Of a stretch of 64,000 bases of DNA, positions 16,062 to 23,885 are shown one piece after another (position 1 is the first letter of the stretch; each line of letters begins with the position of its first letter). The position numbers were made by a program, and so were the translations under genes. The notes below the pieces were generated by a model, which was given only the letters and a program-made list of their open reading frames with translations, was not told the origin of the DNA and ran no database searches. The stretch covers positions 46,478-110,477 of IMG/VR virus record IMGVR_UViG_3300046004_000518; one strand, given 5' to 3'. The stretch is from a virus.

Positions 16062-17750
16062 TTAAATAATCACTGCTTCAATAATACCGACATCTCTAGT
16101 GGTCTTATTTTCTAATGCTTTGCCAAATACTGCCGCGCCATAGTTTGTACTACGACTAACACTTATTGCTACTCCAGGAGTGTTACCTGTTACTAATAGA
16201 TCACCTTTTTTAACAAATCCTTCTACTTTAACTGGAACACGACCACGTAATGCCACAGGTTGTCCGTCTAATTCGTTATTCATTAGGTACGCAGGATTGG
16301 TTGATATAACCCCTGCAACTGCTGTATCAGCAAATAATTGTGTAGTAGTAATTTCTTTATCACCACCAAATACTACCACAGTACCAGCTTCGTAGTTGGC
16401 ATCACTTAGATAGTTTTCTGCCAAGTCGGCATATTTTGCTGTAGTTGATACACCACTGAATGTAGTAGCATATACTGTGGCAAATGTTGCGCCGACTGCA
16501 CCGATATTAATTGTATTGTGTGTTGCTGCAGTAATCGTACTACCTACTGTTAGTCCGTTAGTAGCAATTAAATTACTGCTTGTTATGATATTACCAGTTA
16601 CAGCCAATGAGCCAAGTGTACCCACAGATTGTAAGTTTGAATTTACGATTGCTGTTGGTAATGTAGTGCCCGTAATTGCGCTTGCAGCAACTGATCCAGC
16701 AGTTCCATCGATGCTAACACCACTTAATGATTGTATAGCACCGGTACGATTTAATGCAATAGCAGTTGTACCGATATACACAGTTGAATTACCCATTACT
16801 GTACTTGATATAGTGCCTATTAAATTACCTGCTGTTAATACAGTTAAATTTGCACCACTAACATTACCAAATGTACCACTCCATGTACCAGCGGTGATTG
16901 TACCAACTGTGGCCAATGCACTTGCTGACGTAATATTATTCTGTGCCGCGGTTTGCAATGTTCCTGTTAAGTTTGTGAAATAACCGTAGTTAAATGTTGC
17001 ACCACTAGCACCAATATTACCAGTAGCAGTTGTACCGCCATTTGAAATTGCAGTTGGAGTTGGAGCATTTAATACAATATTACCTAATACCAATGTGTCA
17101 TATTTGGCATTGGTCAATGGCATCTGTGTTGTAATTGTATCTGGAGTTACATTACTAAATAGATTCCATCTACCGTCGGAGTCATCACGTACAAAACCAG
17201 TAAGTTGCTCTACGTTGCCCACCGCGCCAGTAAATCTTCCATAAAAGCCAATATCAAAATTGTATGGATAGGAAGGAATAGTATCAAAATATACAAGTGG
17301 ACTAGTTGATACTAATGTTGTTGTACTGGTTGCGACCGCATTGGCAACATATAAATTACCTTGAATATATACATCCTTAGCAATACCGACACCACCGTCG
17401 ACTATCAATGCACCACTGTTGAATTGTAATGCATTTGTAGCATCTGTTATATGTGTAACACCATTAACTGTTGCACCGGTAAGTATGCCAAGTGATGTAA
17501 TTTGTGACTGAGTCGGTGTACGAATTAGACCGTACAAGTTTGTAGCGATTGCACTAGCAGAGGTTGTTATATTCCCAGTGGCTTCAATAGCACCCGATAC
17601 TTTAATATTACCGATGTTACATCCGATATCTTCAGTATCTAATAAAAATTCATTTACTTTAGCAAAGGCTGTACGTAGATCATCCCCTGTTCCGTCGTTT
17701 GCTACGGTTCCGATATTGACTGGATTAAATTGTACTGTGGTTATAGTCAT
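16062..17750 (-). CDS. Tail fibre with C-terminal peptidase G2-like domain (copy 1)
   Basis: The 562-residue protein has an N-terminal phage signature (NIGTVANDGTGDDLRTAFAK), a GALIVDGGVGIAKDVYI module, a DSDGRWNLFSNV module, and a low-complexity middle of Thr/Gly/Ala/Ser strands. The last 120 residues start at KYADLAENY and resemble the self-cleaving peptidase G2 (IMC-type) domain of phage fibres, which helps assembly and is then removed. Two other fibres here (26254-28359, 33734-35758) share these modules. A late-type box at 17778-17785 lies upstream. Confidence 0.72.
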   Translation of the reverse strand: MTITTVQFNPVNIGTVANDGTGDDLRTAFAKVNEFLLDTEDIGCNIGNIKVSGAIEATGNITTSASAIATNLYGLIRTPTQSQITSLGILTGATVNGVTHITDATNALQFNSGALIVDGGVGIAKDVYIQGNLYVANAVATSTTTLVSTSPLVYFDTIPSYPYNFDIGFYGRFTGAVGNVEQLTGFVRDDSDGRWNLFSNVTPDTITTQMPLTNAKYDTLVLGNIVLNAPTPTAISNGGTTATGNIGASGATFNYGYFTNLTGTLQTAAQNNITSASALATVGTITAGTWSGTFGNVSGANLTVLTAGNLIGTISSTVMGNSTVYIGTTAIALNRTGAIQSLSGVSIDGTAGSVAASAITGTTLPTAIVNSNLQSVGTLGSLAVTGNIITSSNLIATNGLTVGSTITAATHNTINIGAVGATFATVYATTFSGVSTTAKYADLAENYLSDANYEAGTVVVFGGDKEITTTQLFADTAVAGVISTNPAYLMNNELDGQPVALRGRVPVKVEGFVKKGDLLVTGNTPGVAISVSRSTNYGAAVFGKALENKTTRDVGIIEAVII

Positions 17751-17777
17751 AGTTTCACTCTAATATACTTGTTTAAG

Positions 17778-17785
17778 TATTTATG
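17778..17785 (-). promoter_or_regulatory. T4-like late promoter box (CATAAATA)
   Basis: The minus-strand octamer CATAAATA differs by one base from the T4 late consensus TATAAATA and lies 28 bases ahead of the fibre gene start at 17750. Confidence 0.55.
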
Positions 17786-17817
17786 TTAAAACTATTATTG
17801 TTTAATTTGCTTAGTCA

Positions 17818-17844
17818 ATAAAAAACCCGCACCAGGCGGGTTTA
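17818..17844 (-). terminator. Rho-independent terminator after the Fe-S carrier gene
   Basis: Minus-strand arms AACCCGCC and GCGGGTT flank a TGGT loop and run into six T. It closes the ErpA-like operon just before the late promoter of the fibre block. Confidence 0.85.
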
Positions 17845-17859
17845 CTGAGTAAAAGTTAA

Positions 17860-18180
17860 TTATACTGCAAAACTACTTCCGCAACCACACGTAGTTGTGG
17901 CCTGTGGATTTTTGATACTAAAGTTACTACCTGCTAGAGTTTCGACGTAGTCAACTTCCGCACCTTGTAGATATTGGCTACTCATACTGTCGATTAGTAA
18001 CTGCACACCATCTAAGTCGATCGCAAAATCATCTTCGTTCTGAGATTCATCAAACGTGAATCCATAACTAAATCCACTACATCCGCCACCTTGTACAAAG
18101 ATTCGTAGTTTAGTACCTTCAGTTTCTTCTGCTAGTAATTCTTTAACTTTTTTAATTGCGTTGGGCTGTACAGTAATCAT
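17860..18180 (-). CDS. erpA: A-type iron-sulfur carrier (ErpA/IscA family)
   Basis: The 106-residue protein keeps all three cluster-binding cysteines of the A-type carriers: GGGCSGF (Cys34) and TTCGCGSSF (Cys98, Cys100). Phrases such as [20 protein letters not shown] match ErpA better than IscA. These proteins pass Fe-S clusters to target enzymes. Possible targets within this phage include its radical SAM enzyme (43470). Its start is one base from the IF-1 stop, so the two are likely co-expressed, and a terminator follows. Confidence 0.9.
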   Translation of the reverse strand: MITVQPNAIKKVKELLAEETEGTKLRIFVQGGGCSGFSYGFTFDESQNEDDFAIDLDGVQLLIDSMSSQYLQGAEVDYVETLAGSNFSIKNPQATTTCGCGSSFAV

Positions 18181-18181
18181 G

Positions 18182-18397
18182 TTATTTCCTATATACGATT
18201 CTTGCTTTGGTTAAGTCATATGGTGACATCTCAATGTCCACCTTATCACCGAGAATAATTTTAATAGTAAACTTGCGCAATTTTCCACCGATGTATGCTA
18301 TCACGGTATGATTGTTTTCTAATTTAACTCTGAACATGGAATTGCCTAGTACTTCTTCGACTACTCCACTGAATTTTAAGACTTCTTCTTTTGCCAA
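18182..18397 (-). CDS. infA: Translation initiation factor IF-1
   Basis: The 71-residue protein is a full-length IF-1: [17 protein letters not shown], then [40 protein letters not shown]. It has the OB-fold and the Tyr-Asp-Leu-x-Lys-(A/G)-Arg-Ile-Val ending of bacterial IF-1, which binds the 30S A site during initiation. The start codon is TTG (18395-18397), preceded by AAGGA; the frame upstream offers no ATG. Initiation factors on phage genomes are unusual. It lies directly ahead of the Fe-S carrier gene. Confidence 0.9.
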   Translation of the reverse strand: MAKEEVLKFSGVVEEVLGNSMFRVKLENNHTVIAYIGGKLRKFTIKIILGDKVDIEMSPYDLTKARIVYRK

Positions 18398-18430
18398 TGT
18401 GGCTGTTTCCTTATTATAATACTATTTAAC

Positions 18431-18655
18431 CTAATTGACTGTTAATTGATACCAAGTATACTCTTCCGGTGTCATATACTGATGTAAGATAACTGGGGTA
18501 CTCGGGCCATGGATTACCCTAACCCCGTGATAATATTTCCTTAACCAAATCCATTGGCCGCTGTCTACGCTACGTGGAAGCCAAGCAAATTTTAAACTCC
18601 ATTCCCAACTGCTGTCCCACATACTACCCCAATAATTTGTATATCCTGCTCCCAT
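18431..18655 (-). CDS. Tryptophan-rich conserved phage protein
   Basis: The 74-residue protein has eight or more tryptophans and the phrases WSLKFAWLPRSVDSGQWIWL and HQYMTPEEYTWY. An ATG at 18655 directly follows a GTG, so either could start it. It lies 3-6 bases after the stop of the small gene at 18659. I recall similar proteins in other phages; function unknown. Confidence 0.6.
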   Translation of the reverse strand: MGAGYTNYWGSMWDSSWEWSLKFAWLPRSVDSGQWIWLRKYYHGVRVIHGPSTPVILHQYMTPEEYTWYQLTVN

Positions 18656-18658
18656 CAC

Positions 18659-18838
18659 TTATTTTTTACACCACGGTGAGGTATTCTTTGTCCAATCTTG
18701 TACTAGTAAACTACTAATCATTAACCGATTGTATAGAGGGTATAACCACGCCCAATCAAGCCTATCCATTGGTTTACTTACTAAATCACCTAACCAGTAC
18801 AATACTCGGCTTACTATGCACCCAATAAACTTTTTCAT
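18659..18838 (-). CDS. Small conserved phage protein (59 aa)
   Basis: An ATG at 18838 opens a 59-residue frame that begins MKKFIGCIVSRVLYWLGDLV and contains MDRLDWAWLYPLYNRLM. The N-terminal 20 residues could be an amphipathic or membrane-associated helix. It fits exactly between its neighbours and resembles small proteins of T4-like marine phages (from memory). Function unknown. Confidence 0.6.
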   Translation of the reverse strand: MKKFIGCIVSRVLYWLGDLVSKPMDRLDWAWLYPLYNRLMISSLLVQDWTKNTSPWCKK

Positions 18839-18851
18839 TATGCTTTATCTT

Positions 18852-18983
18852 TTAACAAAATTTAACGATTTTAACTGTGTAAAACAATTCATTGAGGGCT
18901 TGCTCGATTCGATAATATTCAGTGTCACCAATTCTTGTTGCATTTCCTTGACAGACAAGTTTTAATTCTTTATTTTCTGTCAT
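18852..18983 (-). CDS. Small gene (43 aa) coupled to upstream gene
   Basis: The ATG at 18983 overlaps the TAA of the gene at 18983-19372 (TAATG). The 43-residue product begins MTENKELKLVCQGNATRIGD and has no known motif. Tight coupling and a clean end before the next gene are the evidence. Confidence 0.5.
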   Translation of the reverse strand: MTENKELKLVCQGNATRIGDTEYYRIEQALNELFYTVKIVKFC

Positions 18984-19372
18984 TACCCACGTCTCATTTT
19001 ACTAATATCAATAGCATCTTCTTTGCTGAATACAGGCACAGCATTTGACTTGTGTAATTGACCAATGCCAACCATAGCGGTACCAGTATATACTTTATCC
19101 TCCGGACGTACTGCTATACTGATAGTATCGGGCTTACTAGCATGTCTAGGACCAGTATCTCTACGATAAGGCTCTGTAGGCTTATATGCAGGTGCCTTAA
19201 GCGCACGATTACGCTTACGTTCTTCTTGCTCAATGCCCCATTTCTTTTGTAGTTCTTTCCAGGATTCTTCGTTCATACGTGCCTTTTGTGCATGTGCTGC
19301 AGTGCGGAATTTTTCCTTGCCCTTACGTTTACCTGTAGTAGTAAGATACGGACCGACCATGTGCATTGTCAT
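18983..19372 (-). CDS. Conserved basic phage protein
   Basis: The 129-residue, strongly basic protein starts MTMHMVGPYLTTTGKRKGKE and ends SNAVPVFSKEDAIDISKMRR. The sequence MHMVGPYLTTTGK...KF is, from memory, a hallmark of a family found in many T4-like and related phages, with no known role. The middle (about residues 35-70) is probably a charged helix. It is coupled to the 43-residue gene downstream. Confidence 0.7.
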   Translation of the reverse strand: MTMHMVGPYLTTTGKRKGKEKFRTAAHAQKARMNEESWKELQKKWGIEQEERKRNRALKAPAYKPTEPYRRDTGPRHASKPDTISIAVRPEDKVYTGTAMVGIGQLHKSNAVPVFSKEDAIDISKMRRG

Positions 19373-19396
19373 ATATTCTTTCCTTGCTATCTAATG

Positions 19397-19585
19397 TTAT
19401 TCATCAATGTCGTCGTCAATGGTTAATTGCTCAACCATATCACACATTGAACTAAAACACCACGGGCAAAACGCAACAGGCAACATACCAAAGTGACCTA
19501 ATATGCCGCCTTCATCTTCGGTAAATTCGCTTGAACAAACATTACACTTATGTTCTTCACCAACATGATCAAATCCAACTATCAT
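19397..19585 (-). CDS. Small zinc-ribbon-like protein
   Basis: This 62-residue protein has two cysteine pairs, CNVC (residues 14-17) and CPWC (about 40-43), spaced as in a zinc ribbon, and an acidic tail. It may bind DNA, RNA or protein. It overlaps the upstream gene by 4 bases (ATGA). Confidence 0.65.
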   Translation of the reverse strand: MIVGFDHVGEEHKCNVCSSEFTEDEGGILGHFGMLPVAFCPWCFSSMCDMVEQLTIDDDIDE

Positions 19586-19779
19586 ACATTAGTACCTGCG
19601 GTTGCAATTAAGTCTCGCTTAATCATGTTGTATGCAGTGCGCTCTTGTTTGTCTAAATCGTCCCAATTCTTTTCCATGCTGTCTAAAGCACCCCAAAGAT
19701 TGCGCTGTCCGTACGCCTCGCCTGCCCACTGTACAATGCTATACGCTTGTTCAATATCCATATACACAGGTGTGCTCAT
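19582..19779 (-). CDS. Small phage protein, unknown
   Basis: The 65-residue protein (starts MSTPVYMDIEQAYSIVQWAG) looks helical, with no known motif. It is the first gene after a consensus sigma-70 promoter at 19812-19840, so it is likely expressed early. Confidence 0.6.
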   Translation of the reverse strand: MSTPVYMDIEQAYSIVQWAGEAYGQRNLWGALDSMEKNWDDLDKQERTAYNMIKRDLIATAGTNV

Positions 19780-19811
19780 GATTAGTACCTTTCTTAATTA
19801 TCAATACAAGT

Positions 19812-19840
19812 ATTATACACTAAAATCAGTTAGATGTCAA
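19812..19840 (-). promoter_or_regulatory. Consensus sigma-70 promoter
   Basis: Minus-strand TTGACA (19835-19840) and TATAAT (19812-19817) are both perfect and lie 17 bases apart, 32 bases ahead of the ATG at 19779. Confidence 0.9.
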
Positions 19841-20148
19841 GTGTTAATATAGCGCAGTAATGACTTGCCCGGAAACATTGCTTCAGCTGTGGCCCATAGT
19901 GCTTCTTCTGTATCGGCCTGACAGATAAATGCGTTGGTTACCGCGTCATACATCATCACTCGATCCGCTACAACCTCAACACTGACTAATTTAACTGTTG
20001 AAATATCAAGTTGAGTTTTTGTATTAATTTTAGCAATTTCTTTTCGATAGTTAGAATAAAATTTAACAATAAAAAATGTTGTAAATAGTACACAAAAAGT
20101 AATATATCCTGTTATTATTACATTAAATATTAAAATTATCAAGTCCAT
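19837..20148 (-). CDS. Single-pass membrane protein
   Basis: This 103-residue protein begins with a hydrophobic segment (residues 3-30) followed by a basic stretch and a soluble domain of about 70 residues (phrases VEVVADRVMMYDAVTNAFIC, ALWATAEAMFPGKS). It is likely anchored in the inner membrane. Its start lies inside the end of the upstream gene (overlap 10 bases). Function unknown. Confidence 0.55.
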   Translation of the reverse strand: MDLIILIFNVIITGYITFCVLFTTFFIVKFYSNYRKEIAKINTKTQLDISTVKLVSVEVVADRVMMYDAVTNAFICQADTEEALWATAEAMFPGKSLLRYINT

Positions 20149-20966
20149 AGCGATTTCCTTAATTTAACTAAACGAATTAACATTTCTTCATCTTCTGCGT
20201 CATACTGCTTTTCAAGACGATCCATTGCTGCTAAGATAGCTCTGCTACGTTTTTTATCTTTTTTACTTCCCTCGGCAAAGAGCCAATCTTCTCCATCTTT
20301 GACGCTAGTATCTTCGCAGTACTTTGTCCAACCACAGTAATCATAGGCATCAGCACGTTGTGGACGAACATGTTTCCACCAGTAGTATAATTCCCATTTT
20401 TCTTTAGCGGCTTCTGCTTGCGGTGTGGGTTTACCGTATAATGGATCTTTCTTCTTTGTCCATTCGTCGTTGTACTTAAGAGTCATTTCCCACTCTAAGT
20501 GCGCAATAGATGCTTCTGGACAGCGCCACTCTGCAAACCAACGAGTGTACCACTGTGCTCTCCACCACGGCATACGATATTTTGCACGTTCTTCTTTACT
20601 GCCCCAACACACATGACTCCATGCTGTTTCAATTTCGATAAAGTCAACAAAACTGTCAAAAGATGAATGTAGTAAGCGTTCTTCAAACTCGTGCCATTGC
20701 CCACGTTTAAGTCTGCTGGTAAGTGCGTGTGTTCGAGTAGTGTAGCGATTGTTTAGGTAGTAGCGTACATCGTTAATACGTTCTGGAATATAGCACCAAA
20801 CATCTTGCGCCCGGCTCAATGCTGTTTCTACTAACCAATAGCGAAATGGATGGGTAGTTTTGGCTAACTTTGTCCAAGCATTCCATTCTTCGCTGGTACC
20901 ACTGTCGATACTTTTTGTGCCGCGAAGCCAATCCGCAAACTTCCCAATTGTCCAATAATTTCTCAT
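20139..20966 (-). CDS. Conserved Trp-rich phage protein
   Basis: The 275-residue protein is rich in Trp, Tyr and Arg, with GKFADWLRGTKSIDSGTSEEW near the start, RCPEASIAHLEWEMTL in the middle and a charged helical end (EDEEMLIRLVKLRKSLWT). I recognise this pattern from a family widespread in T4-like and other large phages; no function is known. No membrane segment or catalytic motif is visible. It begins 7 bases after the small gene at 20974-21153. Confidence 0.7.
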   Translation of the reverse strand: MRNYWTIGKFADWLRGTKSIDSGTSEEWNAWTKLAKTTHPFRYWLVETALSRAQDVWCYIPERINDVRYYLNNRYTTRTHALTSRLKRGQWHEFEERLLHSSFDSFVDFIEIETAWSHVCWGSKEERAKYRMPWWRAQWYTRWFAEWRCPEASIAHLEWEMTLKYNDEWTKKKDPLYGKPTPQAEAAKEKWELYYWWKHVRPQRADAYDYCGWTKYCEDTSVKDGEDWLFAEGSKKDKKRSRAILAAMDRLEKQYDAEDEEMLIRLVKLRKSLWT

Positions 20967-20973
20967 ATTATTC

Positions 20974-21153
20974 CTAGTGTGCTAACACTGCCATTAAATG
21001 TATCTGTGGGTCATTAAATTCAAACTTGTAATGTAATGGGCTCATTGATAACAATTGTAAATCCCACTCATTGTTATTTAAGTTCGCACGACACCAGTCA
21101 ATACATTTTGCGGTACGGGCAACATCACTGTAGATATCAATCTTGTGAGTCAT
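20974..21153 (-). CDS. Small conserved phage protein (59 aa)
   Basis: Starting at the ATG at 21153 gives 59 residues: MTHKIDIYSDVARTAKCIDW and ending DPQIHLMAVLAH. The longer frame upstream lies inside the next gene and looks artefactual. Similar proteins with the ending DPQIHLMAVLAH are, from memory, found beside the Trp-rich gene in other phages. Function unknown. Confidence 0.6.
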   Translation of the reverse strand: MTHKIDIYSDVARTAKCIDWCRANLNNNEWDLQLLSMSPLHYKFEFNDPQIHLMAVLAH

Positions 21154-21535
21154 TTTCGGTACCGTGTAGTAATGCTTCGAGTGTTTTGTAGTGGTCGAAT
21201 GCCTGCTGTAATGCTTCATACTTGGCTAACAATTCGGGTTTAGGTTCAAGTATGCTAAGACGTTGCTCTACTTTCTGCATCCATATTACCATACTTTTAT
21301 CGCCAATTATAATGTCTGGATTAGCACCTTCTAAAGTTAGTTGCCCCTGCATTGATGTTTTAGCACTAGTGCTAGCCCAATTAGTACCTGCGCCGCCAGA
21401 CATTAATACACTACCAGTTCCGCCGCTACCTCCTGCTCCTAACATAGTAACAGTACCGGTTCCAGCGCCACCACTACCTAAGGTGATATTACTTGTATTA
21501 GGTGTTGAATGATACCCTGGGTATACTATTGCCAC
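21137..21535 (-). CDS. Gly-rich phage protein with helical C-terminus
   Basis: This 132-residue protein has a Gly/Ser/Thr-rich first half (GSGGAGTGTVTM-type repeats) and a helical second half with DKSMVIWMQKVEQRLSIL and KYEALQQAFDHYKTLEALL, which could form a coiled coil. It may be a minor structural protein. It shares one base with the upstream gene's end and overlaps the next gene by 17 bases. Confidence 0.55.
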   Translation of the reverse strand: MAIVYPGYHSTPNTSNITLGSGGAGTGTVTMLGAGGSGGTGSVLMSGGAGTNWASTSAKTSMQGQLTLEGANPDIIIGDKSMVIWMQKVEQRLSILEPKPELLAKYEALQQAFDHYKTLEALLHGTENDSQD

Positions 21536-21690
21536 TAGTTTTTACTCTTGCAATCACAGTTACGACCTTGATTACAGTTGCCCGTACAATTAGTGTCAAC
21601 GTCGCTGCCGTGTGGTCCAAACACCATATAAACTAAGCCTAAACCAATTGCCGCAAGTACAGCCATTGCTAATATTACGTATTCTAACAT
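21535..21690 (-). CDS. Small membrane peptide with Cys-rich tail (51 aa)
   Basis: The ATG at 21690 sits just after the stop of the acidic protein gene. The 51-residue product has a hydrophobic segment (residues 3-25) and a short tail with CTGNC and CDC. The tail could bind metal or form disulfides if periplasmic. Function unknown. Confidence 0.55.
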   Translation of the reverse strand: MLEYVILAMAVLAAIGLGLVYMVFGPHGSDVDTNCTGNCNQGRNCDCKSKN

Positions 21691-21691
21691 A

Positions 21692-22393
21692 TTAATCTTC
21701 CTCCTCGTCGTCGGTGTAGTCATCTTCGTCACGTTCTTCACCTTGGTACACTGGTTCTCCACCTACAATGATCCACTTATTCTCACCCCATTTACCATTG
21801 GTGTCGTAGTCATTGCCGTCGATGTCTTCACCATCATATTGCACGCCAGTGGTAATTTCCCAACCATCCATGTCTTCATAGAATACACGTAGTTTGCTAG
21901 GATCAAACGGGGCTTTAATTTCAAAATCATTGCCGAAGAACGTACCCTTTTCACCTTGCGCACCGTAGAATACTACAGTGCCCGCAGGATAGTCACTGAT
22001 ATACTTTTCATCAATACAATCATATTCTGCACCATTATCACTTAATGCACCACCTAATGGACTAGTCCAAATTTCTGCACCAGTTTCATCATAGACTGTG
22101 ATATTGCTACTGTCATCAAATGTAGCACCACTGGTATGTACATCATCACATTCATACGGACTTCCTGGTGTAAATGGCTGTAGGTCAAATGGAACGTCAT
22201 CCCACATACGTTCTTCCCAACTACCGGCATACTGTTCGATATCAATCTCTTTATCTTTAAAGAAATCGTAGATCTTACGGTCAACCTTGCCCCAATAAAT
22301 TTCACCCCCACGACCCCAAATCTCAACACGATAAGTCTGCGGAGTAAATTTAAGTGTTTGTAATAACTCTTCTTTTTCCTGATCAGTTGCCAT
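21692..22393 (-). CDS. Acidic conserved phage protein
   Basis: The 233-residue protein has the phrases YRVEIWGRGGEIYWGKVDRK and IYDFFKDKEIDIEQYAGSWE, then acidic beta-rich sequence and a tail of Asp and Glu (last 20 residues). Related proteins exist in marine phages (memory). The strong negative charge could mimic nucleic acid, but there is no direct evidence. It is preceded by a perfect sigma-70 promoter at 22419-22447. Confidence 0.6.
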   Translation of the reverse strand: MATDQEKEELLQTLKFTPQTYRVEIWGRGGEIYWGKVDRKIYDFFKDKEIDIEQYAGSWEERMWDDVPFDLQPFTPGSPYECDDVHTSGATFDDSSNITVYDETGAEIWTSPLGGALSDNGAEYDCIDEKYISDYPAGTVVFYGAQGEKGTFFGNDFEIKAPFDPSKLRVFYEDMDGWEITTGVQYDGEDIDGNDYDTNGKWGENKWIIVGGEPVYQGEERDEDDYTDDEEED

Positions 22394-22418
22394 AGTGTTC
22401 TCCCTTTACATTAATTAC

Positions 22419-22447
22419 ATTATACATTAAACAGCCTCTGCTGTCAA
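22419..22447 (-). promoter_or_regulatory. Consensus sigma-70 promoter
   Basis: TTGACA (22442-22447) and TATAAT (22419-22424) with a 17-base spacer on the minus strand. The -35 part overlaps the 3' end of the cyclotransferase gene. Confidence 0.88.
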
Positions 22448-22864
22448 GTATTGATTTTGCACACGATCGATAGCATCGTTCAATTGGTCCAAACTAATGC
22501 CATGGTCCTCGTAACCATCTGCTACCATGTTATAATAACTGTTACTTGGTAGGCTAAGTTGCTCATCTGGATACATTAAGTAGGTCATTGCAGTGTGCAG
22601 GGTACCATCAATCAACACTGTGACCGTTTGTTTGGTATAGTATACCGGATAGCCTTCTAGTATATCTAAGGCATCTTCGCAGTCATCTGATATTTCCCAA
22701 ACTACACCAACTGTATTACTAGCGTAATCAGCTACCACAGTAGCAAAGGATTTAAATTCAAAGCGGAATCCTGGCAATACTGCGGCTCCTAAACTTACTG
22801 CCTGTGGACAACGTCGAGCCATTTGTGCTAGATTAGTATTCATTCCGTAACTGAAGTATTTCAT
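22427..22864 (-). CDS. Gamma-glutamylcyclotransferase-like (AIG2/GGCT fold) protein
   Basis: The 145-residue protein opens YFSYGMNTN (residues 3-11), the glycine/asparagine loop that holds the gamma-glutamyl group in GGCT enzymes, and has LDILEGYP with Glu70 at the catalytic position. Members convert gamma-glutamyl peptides or amines to 5-oxoproline and free amine. It overlaps the hydrolase gene start by 4 bases (ATGA). With the class I amidotransferase at 2037 it is a second gamma-glutamyl enzyme in this phage. Confidence 0.8.
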   Translation of the reverse strand: MKYFSYGMNTNLAQMARRCPQAVSLGAAVLPGFRFEFKSFATVVADYASNTVGVVWEISDDCEDALDILEGYPVYYTKQTVTVLIDGTLHTAMTYLMYPDEQLSLPSNSYYNMVADGYEDHGISLDQLNDAIDRVQNQYLTAEAV

Positions 22865-23430
22865 AGTTTAATTGAATTTCCTTTTGCTTGTGTATAAAAA
22901 ATGTGTTGTCCTATCTTTGCTACTCGTTTACCTTTGTCACGCCAGTCTGGACGAACATAGTCTGCGTGATAAAATAACGCTTTCTTCAATGGCTTAACTC
23001 TAACTCCATTATTTAATACTTGGTCAGCAATTTCTCTACTGCGATACCAAGTTGCATCTTTGGGTCTAGACCAAGCACGTTCTTTAACTTTGGTCCACGA
23101 AAACTGTGCTTTTGAATATACAACATTGCATATATTCTTACCCCAGTAACCCGACTTCTTACGATTAAGTGTTACCTGCGCAACTGCGTATTTGCCTAAG
23201 TCGCTTTCAACGCCTGCTTCATAGTATATATTACGTACCAAACATTCAAACTCTCGCGGAGTGTATTTGGCTCGTGTGCCACTACGTTCTAATACTGCTT
23301 CTTTAATTATTTCAACATCGTCGTGTATTTCAAATACATGTTCTTCCATTTCATCCATGCGTTGATCCTGCACAAATAATATGTATAGCACACCTGCAAT
23401 AATAAAATAAATTAAGCCACGTTTAATCAT
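22861..23430 (-). CDS. Membrane-anchored cell-wall hydrolase (SleB-like)
   Basis: The 189-residue protein has an N-terminal membrane anchor (residues 4-21), a short charged linker that may coil (22-50), and a SleB/hydrolase_2 catalytic domain from about residue 60: CLVRNIYYEAGVESD with Glu71 as the likely catalytic acid, VAQVTLNR, and KALFYHADYV. SleB-type enzymes are lytic transglycosylases that cut peptidoglycan. The anchor suggests a signal-arrest-release endolysin or an exclusion protein. A sigma-70 promoter lies upstream at 23463-23491. Confidence 0.82.
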   Translation of the reverse strand: MIKRGLIYFIIAGVLYILFVQDQRMDEMEEHVFEIHDDVEIIKEAVLERSGTRAKYTPREFECLVRNIYYEAGVESDLGKYAVAQVTLNRKKSGYWGKNICNVVYSKAQFSWTKVKERAWSRPKDATWYRSREIADQVLNNGVRVKPLKKALFYHADYVRPDWRDKGKRVAKIGQHIFYTQAKGNSIKL

Positions 23431-23462
23431 AATGTGCTTTCTCTAATGTTTAAAACACATGT

Positions 23463-23491
23463 ATTATACTATAGATTAGCCCGAAAGTCAA
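23463..23491 (-). promoter_or_regulatory. Sigma-70 promoter before the SleB-like gene
   Basis: TTGACT (23486-23491) and TATAAT (23463-23468), 17-base spacer, minus strand, 33 bases ahead of the ATG. Confidence 0.85.
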
Positions 23492-23502
23492 GCAAAATAT
23501 CA

Positions 23503-23534
23503 ACAAAAAAGCCCGCATTACACGGGCTTTTTTA
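23503..23534 (-). terminator. Rho-independent terminator (works on both strands)
   Basis: AAAAAAGCCCG and CGGGCTTTTTT arms pair around a short loop, with T runs on each strand. It ends the DNA-binding protein gene at 23551 and separates it from the promoter downstream. Confidence 0.9.
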
Positions 23535-23550
23535 TAACTACAGTTGCTAA

Positions 23551-23799
23551 TTAAGCAATGAATGCACGAGCACGTGAACCATTAACGTCGCGAGCAGTAA
23601 CAGCGTAAGCAGTTTTGCCTGTGGTGTTTACTTCTGTTTTAACTACTAGACCGCATTTACGGAACTCTGACATACGAGCTGGTAAGTTTTTGATACCGTA
23701 GTTAGCTGAGGCTTGGGCCGCAGTTAAAGTTTTACCTGTACCACGTAGGTATTTTTCTAAGAATGCTACTTGATTTGTTACTTTAGCTAAATTTGCCAT
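23551..23799 (-). CDS. Small winged-helix-like DNA-binding protein
   Basis: The 82-residue basic protein has a helix-turn-helix pattern (LTAAQASANYGIKNLPARMS, then EFRKCGLVVKTEV and a beta pair), as in small winged-helix regulators. It has its own consensus promoter (23857-23885) and terminator (23503-23534), so it is a single-gene unit likely expressed strongly and early. It may be a regulator or a nucleoid-type protein. Confidence 0.7.
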   Translation of the reverse strand: MANLAKVTNQVAFLEKYLRGTGKTLTAAQASANYGIKNLPARMSEFRKCGLVVKTEVNTTGKTAYAVTARDVNGSRARAFIA

Positions 23800-23856
23800 T
23801 GTTTACTTCTCCATAAAGATTAATAAAAGTTTTGCTTAATTCCTAAGCATGTGTAT

Positions 23857-23885
23857 ATTATATACTCAGTTAATGATGTTGTCAA
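23857..23885 (-). promoter_or_regulatory. Consensus sigma-70 promoter
   Basis: TTGACA (23880-23885) and TATAAT (23857-23862), 17 bases apart on the minus strand; it drives the winged-helix gene. Confidence 0.88.

Noticed and set aside
16477-16983. Long plus-strand frame (168 codons) inside the fibre gene, and similar frames opposite other fibres and groEL
   Set aside because: They are antisense shadows of Thr/Val/Ala-rich repeats; no ribosome site or plausible protein.
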